From NCBI GenBank assembly GCA_946480595.1, contig CAMLKC010000038.1:1-8805 (forward strand): a stretch of DNA of 8,805 bases, written 5' to 3'. Made by a program: the position numbers and the translations under genes. A model generated the notes under the pieces. It was given only the letters and a program-made list of their open reading frames with translations. It searched no databases and was not told the DNA's origin. Below are positions 1 to 5,222 of the stretch, one piece after another. Within the stretch, counting starts at the first letter, position 1. Each line of letters begins with the position of its first letter. The stretch is from an uncultured Candidatus Saccharibacteria bacterium (GTDB taxonomy: Bacteria; Patescibacteria; Saccharimonadia; Saccharimonadales; CAMLKC01).

Positions 1-1
1 T

Positions 2-844
2 GCATTTCTGAACCGCGCCTCACTCGGTAAAGTTGTCGATTATATGATCGAGGAATACAAACTTGGCCGCACCCCGAACCCGGACATAATGTGTAACCAA
101 GAGGTAAAGTTCAAGTTATTCCTCGAGGCAGCGCTCGAAGATGGGGCGGATATGATTGCCACCGGTCACTACGCCCGTGTCGAAAACGGTGTTTTGAAGC
201 GTGCCCAGGACGACAACAAAGACCAGACGTACTTTTTGTACCGGGTCACCGGCAAGGCGCTAGAGAAGACGATCTTCCCGCTGGGCGGCTATACCAAGCC
301 CGAGGTGCGCGAAATGGCAAAAGAGCGCGGACTGTTTACGGCTGGTAAAAAAGACAGCCAAGGTATTTGCTTTGTCGGAAAAATTGGTATCCGTGAGTTT
401 TTGAGCCAGTATGTCGAACAAAAGCCGGGTAAAATCCTCGACAAAACCACCGGGAAAGAACTGGGCGTCCATGACGGTGCAATCTTTTATACGCTTGGCC
501 AGCGCCACGGGCTTGATGTGGGCGGCGGCTTGCCGTATTACGTTGTCGGCAAAGATATGGACAAAAACGAGGTGTATGTTACCACTGATATTCAAGACGA
601 TACTCTCTGGAAAAAGAACATTCAGTTATCATCTGTCCATTGGATCAACGAAGCGCCATCCGAGGGGGAATATTCTATCCGTGTGCGCCACCGTGCACCG
701 CTCGTTACCGCGCAGCTTAAGGGGCAAAACGGCGAAGAAGCGGTACTTGGACTGACTGATCCCGAACGCGCCGTCACTGCCGGCCAATCAATTGTCATTT
801 ACGACGGTGACATTTGTCTTGGCGGCGGCATCGTAGCTGTTTAG
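2..844 (+). CDS. mnmA: tRNA-specific 2-thiouridylase MnmA, 5' end cut by window
   Basis: MnmA transfers sulfur to U34 of the Lys, Glu and Gln tRNAs in the cytoplasm, using ATP to adenylate the base and a cysteine persulfide as donor. The frame is open from base 2, so the gene starts outside the window; about 280 codons remain of a family length near 360, and the N-terminal PP-loop motif (SGGVDSS) is not in view. Visible landmarks, numbered from the ATG at 44, are the first catalytic cysteine C17 in PDIMCNQEVKF, then ATGHYARV, and the second catalytic cysteine C109 in DSQGICFVG. TLGQRHGL opens the central/C-terminal part, and the C-terminal beta-barrel ends in LGGGIVAV. Both catalytic cysteines are present, so the enzyme looks active. 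The internal ATG at 44 is not the true start because homologous residues (KVVDY) continue upstream. No terminator is evident before the pilin gene. Confidence 0.97.
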   Translation, partial: AFLNRASLGKVVDYMIEEYKLGRTPNPDIMCNQEVKFKLFLEAALEDGADMIATGHYARVENGVLKRAQDDNKDQTYFLYRVTGKALEKTIFPLGGYTKPEVREMAKERGLFTAGKKDSQGICFVGKIGIREFLSQYVEQKPGKILDKTTGKELGVHDGAIFYTLGQRHGLDVGGGLPYYVVGKDMDKNEVYVTTDIQDDTLWKKNIQLSSVHWINEAPSEGEYSIRVRHRAPLVTAQLKGQNGEEAVLGLTDPERAVTAGQSIVIYDGDICLGGGIVAV

Positions 845-862
845 CGGCTAGGCTCTGCTCCT

Positions 863-887
863 TGTTTGTGGTATAACCATAAGCAAG
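863..887 (+). promoter_or_regulatory. Extended -10 promoter for the pilin gene
   Basis: TGGTATAAC at 869-877 is a TG-extended -10 element (hexamer TATAAC, 872-877). No good -35 is seen 17 nt upstream. A start 6-7 nt after the hexamer would fall near 884, about 4 nt before the ATG at 888, so the transcript would be almost leaderless. The 43-nt gap after mnmA has no Shine-Dalgarno; only AAGCAAG precedes the ATG. Confidence 0.5.
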
Positions 888-1490
888 ATGATACGCGCAA
901 AAACTCGTACGCAGACCGGTTTCACGATCATTGAGCTGATCGTTGTCATTGTCGTGATCTCTATTTTGACGGCCATTACTGTCGCTACTTATATTGGAGT
1001 GAGAAACAAGTCGTATGACTCGTCGATCCAAGCTGATCTCAAGAGTATTGCCGCCGGCATGAAAAGCTACAAATCGGCAACGGGAACGTACCCGACCTCT
1101 GAAACTCAGATCAGTACAATGCAGGACAGCACGGGTGCTGTTATTACGGCTGCCATTCCGAAGATATCGCACGATGGCTATGATGTCACCTCGCCGTCCG
1201 CCGCGGGAGATTCAACGTCGCGCAACCTGCTTATTTGCGTGCGGAGCGGCGGAACCAACCCGCAGTTTGGCATTGCTGCATACTCAAGATCTGGCGCGGT
1301 CTGGTTTTACCTTTCAAGCACTGGGGCAATAACGCAAAGCCCCGACGCATGGGTGGGGCAGCAGACAACAGAGTGTCCTCGAGTTGGCGTAGCCTTGGCA
1401 GACCCTGGGTATGCGCGCTGGTTTGGCTACGAGCGGACCGTATCGGTCACCGACACCGAAGCCGGCTGGCGCGGCTGGGCCGTAAAATAA
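888..1490 (+). CDS. Type IV pilin / pseudopilin-like protein with class III signal
   Basis: This 200-residue protein begins with a short basic leader (RAKTRTQTG) followed by FTIIELIVVIVVISILTAIT, the classic prepilin methylation motif. PilD-type peptidase should cut after G11, leaving F12 as the methylated N-terminus and E16 as the conserved Glu5 of the mature pilin. Residues about 12-35 form the membrane/assembly helix. The segment SSIQADLKSIAAGMKSYKSA with the YPTS turn is typical of the alpha1-to-beta transition in pseudopilins. The globular C-terminal part is not recognisable, but it has only two cysteines, C117 and C163, which could form the D-region disulfide. It would be a pilus or secretion-pseudopilus subunit in the envelope. 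No PilB/PilC/PilD genes lie beside it, so whether it is a major or minor subunit cannot be told. It has its own promoter and sits alone between two tRNA-metabolism genes. Confidence 0.88.
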   Translation: MIRAKTRTQTGFTIIELIVVIVVISILTAITVATYIGVRNKSYDSSIQADLKSIAAGMKSYKSATGTYPTSETQISTMQDSTGAVITAAIPKISHDGYDVTSPSAAGDSTSRNLLICVRSGGTNPQFGIAAYSRSGAVWFYLSSTGAITQSPDAWVGQQTTECPRVGVALADPGYARWFGYERTVSVTDTEAGWRGWAVK

Positions 1491-1493
1491 CGC

Positions 1494-1522
1494 TTGGTCA
1501 GTCGCCACACCTCTGTTATAAT
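1494..1522 (+). promoter_or_regulatory. alaS promoter, near-consensus with extended -10
   Basis: TTGGTC (1494-1499), a 17-nt spacer and TATAAT (1517-1522) preceded by TGT (1514-1516) make a very good sigma70-type promoter. It begins only 4 nt after the pilin stop. Transcription would start near 1529-1530, at or next to the A of the ATG at 1530, so a leaderless alaS mRNA is predicted. Confidence 0.75.
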
Positions 1523-1529
1523 GGCATTT

Positions 1530-3410
1530 ATGAATGCCCAAGATATTAGAAACGCCTACATACAATTCTTTAAGGATCGCCAGCATGAGGTAATAGCGCG
1601 GGCGCCGCTAATGCTGACTGACGACCCGACGACATTGTTTACCGGCAGTGGTATGCAGCCGCTTCTTCCATATCTTTTGGGCAAGACTCACCCCGCGGGC
1701 GTGCGCCTGGTGGACAGCCAGACATGTATTCGTGCCCAGGACATCGAGGATGTCGGTGATAACCGCCACACGACGTTTTTTGAGATGCTTGGCAACTGGA
1801 GCATGGGCGACTACTTTAAAGAACAGCAGATCCGCTGGTTTTTCGAGTTCCTGACTGACGTCGCTGGCCTCGATCCGAACAAAATCTATGTCACGGCTTT
1901 TATCGGTGATGAAAAATACGGCATTCCCCGCGACGACGAAGCGGCGAACATTTGGCAGAAAGTCTTCGAGGAAAAGGGAATAGAAGCTAAGATCGTTGAA
2001 GTCGGCTCACAGGAAGACGGCGACAAGCGTGGTGTGAAGCCGGGCGAACGCATTTTCTTTTACGACGACGGCGAAAACTGGTGGAGCCGCAATGGCGGCC
2101 TCGACAAAACGCCAATCGGCGATCCTTGTGGACCCGACAGCGAAGTCTTTTATGACTTTGGACCTGAAAACCACGCCGAAGGCTACGGCCTAGCGCACCC
2201 GGCCAGCGACAGCGGCCAGTTTATGGAAATCGGCAACCAAGTCTTTATGCAGTACCGCCGCATGGAAGACGGGAGTTTCGAGCCGCTCGAGAAAAAGAAC
2301 GTCGACTTTGGCGGTGGCCTTGAGCGTATCGCGGCAGCCGCAATCGATAGCTCCGACGTTTTTCGTATCAGCCTGCTATGGCCTATTATCGAAAGGCTGC
2401 AAAAGCTCAGCGGCAAAAAATACGAAAGCCACACTCAGAGCATGCGCGTGATTGCCGATCACCTACGTGCGGCATCGTTCCTTGCGGTTGACGGCGTCAA
2501 GCCTGCCAATAAAGAGCAGGGCTACGTCATGCGCCGTCTGCTTCGCCGTGCGATCCGTTTTGCGTTCGACCTTGGTATCGAACAGAATTTCTTCGAAGAA
2601 GTCGTGCCGGTCATTGCCGACATGTACCACGCCGATTACCCAGAGGTGGCCGCAAGCCGCGACGAAGTGGTTGCGACGCTTGTCAAGGAAGAAAAAGTCT
2701 TCCGCCAAACACTCCGCAAAGGCTTGAAGCAGCTGGAAAAATTTGCCGAGAATGGTCTTACGGGCACCGAGCTGTTCACTCTTTATGATACCTTCGGTTT
2801 CCCCGTTGAACTTTCGACTGAGGAGGCATTTAAGCAAGACATTAAAGTGAGTGAGAACTGGCGCGAAGAATTTGACGCACAGATGGCTGAGCAGCGCGCC
2901 CGTTCACAAACTGCTGCTAAAGGCACGTTTAAGGGCGGCCTGGGCGGCCAAACCGACATCCACAAAAAGTACCACACGGCAACGCACCTTTTGCAGTCGG
3001 CGCTCCGCGAGATTTTTGGCGAAGAGCTCCGTCAGCACGGCAGCAACATCACTGAAGACCGCCTGCGGTTTGATTTCAACCTTGACCACAAAATGACACC
3101 CGAAGACATCGCGAAGGCCGAAGAGCTGGTAAATGGCTGGATCAAAGAAGATCTGCCCGTTTCATTTAAGCTTTACCCAACCCAGGAGGCGCTTGATATG
3201 GGAGCGATCGGTCCGTTTGGCGAACGCTATGCCGACGAAGTAAAAGTCTACCAGATGGGCGAAGGCGATCGTATTGCTTCCTTAGAAATTTGTGGCGGCC
3301 CGCACGTCGATCACACCGGGCAGTTAGCCGAAGGCAACAAGGTATTCAAGGTTACCAAAGAAGAATCCAGCTCGGCAGGCATTCGCCGTATAAAAGCCGT
3401 TTTGCGCTAA
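1530..3410 (+). CDS. alaS: Alanyl-tRNA synthetase, short form lacking barrel and C-Ala domains
   Basis: The enzyme attaches alanine to tRNA-Ala and hydrolyses mischarged Ser/Gly-tRNA. Class II core motifs are clear: TLFTGSGMQ, RHTTFFEMLGNW (R79-W90), NGGLDKTPIGDPCGPDSEV and GGGLERI (G261-I267). The tRNA-recognition helices follow (RVIADHLRAASFLAVDGVKP, YVMRRLLRRAIR). The zinc-type editing site has HTATH (H482, H486) and CGGPH (C588, H592), so all four metal ligands are there. The protein is 626 residues against about 875 usually. The beta-barrel normally between the helical and editing domains is reduced to a short KGTFKGGLGGQTDIHKK linker, and the DHHA1/C-Ala tail is absent, the chain ending at SSAGIRRIKAVLR. 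From general knowledge, such short forms are common in CPR bacteria, so this is probably not a truncation. The ATG at 1530 is preferred: the one at 1521 lies inside the -10 element and the TTG at 1494 inside the -35. Confidence 0.96.
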   Translation: MNAQDIRNAYIQFFKDRQHEVIARAPLMLTDDPTTLFTGSGMQPLLPYLLGKTHPAGVRLVDSQTCIRAQDIEDVGDNRHTTFFEMLGNWSMGDYFKEQQIRWFFEFLTDVAGLDPNKIYVTAFIGDEKYGIPRDDEAANIWQKVFEEKGIEAKIVEVGSQEDGDKRGVKPGERIFFYDDGENWWSRNGGLDKTPIGDPCGPDSEVFYDFGPENHAEGYGLAHPASDSGQFMEIGNQVFMQYRRMEDGSFEPLEKKNVDFGGGLERIAAAAIDSSDVFRISLLWPIIERLQKLSGKKYESHTQSMRVIADHLRAASFLAVDGVKPANKEQGYVMRRLLRRAIRFAFDLGIEQNFFEEVVPVIADMYHADYPEVAASRDEVVATLVKEEKVFRQTLRKGLKQLEKFAENGLTGTELFTLYDTFGFPVELSTEEAFKQDIKVSENWREEFDAQMAEQRARSQTAAKGTFKGGLGGQTDIHKKYHTATHLLQSALREIFGEELRQHGSNITEDRLRFDFNLDHKMTPEDIAKAEELVNGWIKEDLPVSFKLYPTQEALDMGAIGPFGERYADEVKVYQMGEGDRIASLEICGGPHVDHTGQLAEGNKVFKVTKEESSSAGIRRIKAVLR

Positions 3411-3422
3411 ACAATTCAAAAA

Positions 3423-3454
3423 GGCGGCCGAGCAAGTAGTGCTCAAGGTCCGCC
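3423..3454 (+). other. Stem-loop after alaS without U-tract
   Basis: Thirteen bases past the alaS stop, GGCGG (3423-3427) pairs with CCGCC (3450-3454), and inside it GAGCA (3430-3434) pairs with TGCTC (3440-3444) around an AGTAG loop. No T-run follows, so it is not a terminator alone. It may protect the mRNA 3' end or act with the terminator hairpin that follows at once. Confidence 0.45.
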
Positions 3455-3461
3455 CGCGCCT

Positions 3462-3501
3462 CGCCGCTCCGATGTCTTTTGCACGGAGCGGCGCTTCTTT
3501 T
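3462..3501 (+). terminator. Rho-independent terminator of alaS
   Basis: CGCCGCTCCG (3462-3471) and CGGAGCGGCG (3484-3493) form a perfect 10-bp GC-rich stem with a 12-nt loop, followed on the plus strand by CTTCTTTT (3494-3501). The T-rich tail is on the plus side only, so it ends alaS transcription. On the minus strand the same hairpin follows the stop of the convergent gene but lacks a T-tract, so it would be a weak or Rho-assisted end there. Confidence 0.75.
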
Positions 3502-3503
3502 GG

Positions 3504-3833
3504 TCATGATGGGTCGTTGGTGCCGTGTCTGCCCCAGACTACCTGTGGGACGATGGCGATGGCAATGCAGAACACTGCCGCCGCCGCATACCCTATCGAG
3601 CACAGGATCGTCGGCAGGATCACCTCGCTGAAGGTGTGAACGCGCACCGGGACTTCCGTGAAGTCGCAGTCCGGGAACGTTCTGCCGGTGCAATCCATGC
3701 GGAAACTCTTGCTGTTTGCAGCCTCGGCCGTGGCTTTATGGAGCCAGTAGCCGTAGGCCAGCTTACAGCCAAGGGCAGCCACTGCGATAACAATCAGCGA
3801 GTAAACCGTACGAGCCAGGTTGAGGATACTCAC
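3504..3833 (-). CDS. Small two-helix membrane protein, unknown function
   Basis: This 109-residue protein is not recognised. It has two hydrophobic segments: about residues 9-31 (TVYSLIVIAVAALG...YGYWL) and 71-99 (VILPTILCSIGYAAAAVFCI...). They are joined by a polar loop of about 40 residues holding C48 and C56, which could be disulfide-bonded if the loop is outside the cell. The tail is short and polar (WGRHGTNDPS). The start is a GTG at 3833-3831, chosen because GGAAAGGGG (3847-3839 on the minus strand) ends 5 nt before it, the best Shine-Dalgarno in the window. A minus-strand promoter lies upstream. These signals and the hydrophobic pattern support a real gene, although codon evidence alone is limited. 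It converges on alaS and is divergent from the ftsA-like operon. It is the only minus-strand gene here and the only one ending in TGA. It could be a lineage-specific or transferred gene. Confidence 0.66.
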   Translation of the reverse strand: MSILNLARTVYSLIVIAVAALGCKLAYGYWLHKATAEAANSKSFRMDCTGRTFPDCDFTEVPVRVHTFSEVILPTILCSIGYAAAAVFCIAIAIVPQVVWGRHGTNDPS

Positions 3834-3860
3834 GACAACCCCTTTCCAAAGAAGTGGTTA

Positions 3861-3893
3861 CGTATAACATATCATTTTTATCATTTTTGTAAA
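3861..3893 (-). promoter_or_regulatory. Minus-strand promoter for the small membrane protein
   Basis: Read on the minus strand, TTTACA (3893-3888), a 16-nt AT-rich spacer and TATGTT (3871-3866) form a plausible promoter. An alternative -10 is TATACG (3866-3861) preceded by TGT. Either gives a leader of about 20-30 nt that contains the Shine-Dalgarno. The region is shared back-to-back with the promoter of the plus-strand operon. Confidence 0.45.
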
Positions 3894-3912
3894 ACAAGAC
3901 GCTTGCTAAGAA

Positions 3913-3943
3913 TTCTTTATTCCATAGGCAAATGGTATATAAT
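3913..3943 (+). promoter_or_regulatory. Promoter of the ftsA-like/ruvX/mltG operon
   Basis: TGGTATATAAT (3933-3943) contains two overlapping -10 options: TATATA (3936-3941), TG-extended, and TATAAT (3938-3943). A weak -35, TTCTTT (3913-3918), sits 17 nt before the first. Transcription would start near 3948-3950, 5-7 nt before the ATG at 3955, so again little or no leader. No other promoter was seen before 8464, so the four genes are probably co-transcribed from here. Confidence 0.55.
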
Positions 3944-3954
3944 TGATACTAATT

Positions 3955-5220
3955 ATGGTTTTCGATAAATTGCGCAAAAAAGTACAGACAGCGACTGAGG
4001 GCGATTACGTTGTCGGTCTTGATATCGGAACGGAATTCGTCAAGGCGCTGATCGCAAAGGTAAAAGATGATGAACTCGAGATTGTCGGTGTTGGCCGTGC
4101 TCGTCAGGATGTCAGCGACATGCACTCTGGCGCCATTGCTGATATTTCAGGGGTAGTGCGTAACTGTGAAGAGGCGCTTTCCGAAGCGGAAGACCAAGCC
4201 GGACTACAAGCGAAGCGTGCGGTTATCGGTATTGCCGGAGAACTCGTCAAAGGTGTTACCAATACTATTCGCTACCGCCGACCGCAGCCTGACCGTCCGC
4301 TAGATACCAACGAGATGGAATTTATCATCGAAAAGGTGCAGGAGCGCGCCCAGGGCAAAGCGCAGCGCCAAATCGCCCTTGAGACAGGCAACGAAGAAGT
4401 CGAGGTCAAACTGGTCAACAGCGCGCTTGTCAGTATTCATATCGACGGCTATAAAGTATCTAACCCGATTGGCTTCCAGGGACGGGACATTGCCGTACAG
4501 ATTTATACCGCGTTTGCCCCGATGGTGCATATTGGAGCGCTCGAACGAGTTGCCGACGAACTGGCGCTTGAGTTGGTTGCCGTCGCCGCCGAGCCGTTTG
4601 CGGTCAGCCGCAGTGTTCTTGGCACTGATGCCAGCAGTAACTTTACTGCCATTTTGGCCGATGTTGGTGGCGGCACGACCGATATCGCCGTTGTGAACGA
4701 CGGCGGTGTCGAAGGTACGAAGATGTTCGGTATTGGCGGCCGTAGCTTTACGCGCACGATTGCCAGTGAAATGGACCTCAGTTATGGTGATGCTGAAAAG
4801 CTCAAGGTTAATGTCGATAATAGCCAGATCAAGGCGAGCGTTAAAAAAGAAGCTGAAAAGGCTATCGACAAGACGCTGGACGTTTGGCTTGCCGGCGTCG
4901 AACTGGCGCTCAGCGAGTTTGATTCGGTGGACCACCTGCCAAACCGTATTCTGCTTTGCGGCGGTGGCGCGAGCCTCGCTATGCTGGTCGATGCGCTTTC
5001 TGAGCGCGACTGGTACAAAGAGCTGCCATTCACCAAGCGGCCAACCGTGCAGCGTATCAACCCGAGTGAAGTCGTGGGAATCCACGACACAACAGGGGCG
5101 GCAAACGACCACACCTTCATTACTGCCATGGGGCTGCTGCGAGTCGGCTATGATACAATAGTAGGGAGCAGCGACAGCGATACCATCAAAGACAAACTTA
5201 ATCGGATCCTTCGCATTTAA
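3955..5220 (+). CDS. FtsA/PilM-family actin-like ATPase
   Basis: This 421-residue protein has the actin-fold motifs: phosphate-1 GLDIGTEFVKAL (from G21), phosphate-2 ADVGGGTTDIAVV (D236-D243 core) and adenosine motif LLCGGGASL (G336-G338). Between them are an FtsA-type 1C/SHS2 segment (about residues 60-165: DISGVVRNCEEALSEAEDQ, AVIGIAGELVKG) and SNPIGFQGRDIAV, which matches the NPVGLSG region of FtsA. It is therefore closer to FtsA than to classical PilM. FtsA tethers FtsZ to the membrane; PilM binds the cytosolic tail of PilN. The C-terminus SDTIKDKLNRILRI could be an amphipathic membrane-binding helix, as in FtsA. The ATG at 3955 is preferred; the upstream in-frame TTG at 3943 overlaps the -10 element. 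It is 2 nt from the next gene, whose product has a cytosolic domain and one membrane helix, so a PilM-PilN-like partnership is likely. A divisome or surface-structure role cannot be settled from sequence. Confidence 0.85.
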   Translation: MVFDKLRKKVQTATEGDYVVGLDIGTEFVKALIAKVKDDELEIVGVGRARQDVSDMHSGAIADISGVVRNCEEALSEAEDQAGLQAKRAVIGIAGELVKGVTNTIRYRRPQPDRPLDTNEMEFIIEKVQERAQGKAQRQIALETGNEEVEVKLVNSALVSIHIDGYKVSNPIGFQGRDIAVQIYTAFAPMVHIGALERVADELALELVAVAAEPFAVSRSVLGTDASSNFTAILADVGGGTTDIAVVNDGGVEGTKMFGIGGRSFTRTIASEMDLSYGDAEKLKVNVDNSQIKASVKKEAEKAIDKTLDVWLAGVELALSEFDSVDHLPNRILLCGGGASLAMLVDALSERDWYKELPFTKRPTVQRINPSEVVGIHDTTGAANDHTFITAMGLLRVGYDTIVGSSDSDTIKDKLNRILRI

Positions 5221-5222
5221 CT

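Noticed and set aside
260..595. Minus-strand frame inside mnmA
   Set aside because: Complete overlap with a well-conserved enzyme; no supporting signals.
3525..3968. 147-codon plus-strand frame overlapping the small minus-strand protein and the operon promoter
   Set aside because: It runs through both predicted promoters and over a better supported minus-strand gene with a strong Shine-Dalgarno; its product is charged and pattern-free.
4300..5112. 270-codon open frame on the minus strand across the ftsA-like gene
   Set aside because: It lies wholly antisense to a gene with clear actin-fold motifs, has no ribosome site or promoter of its own, and its translation shows no recognisable motif. 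It is an effect of codon bias.
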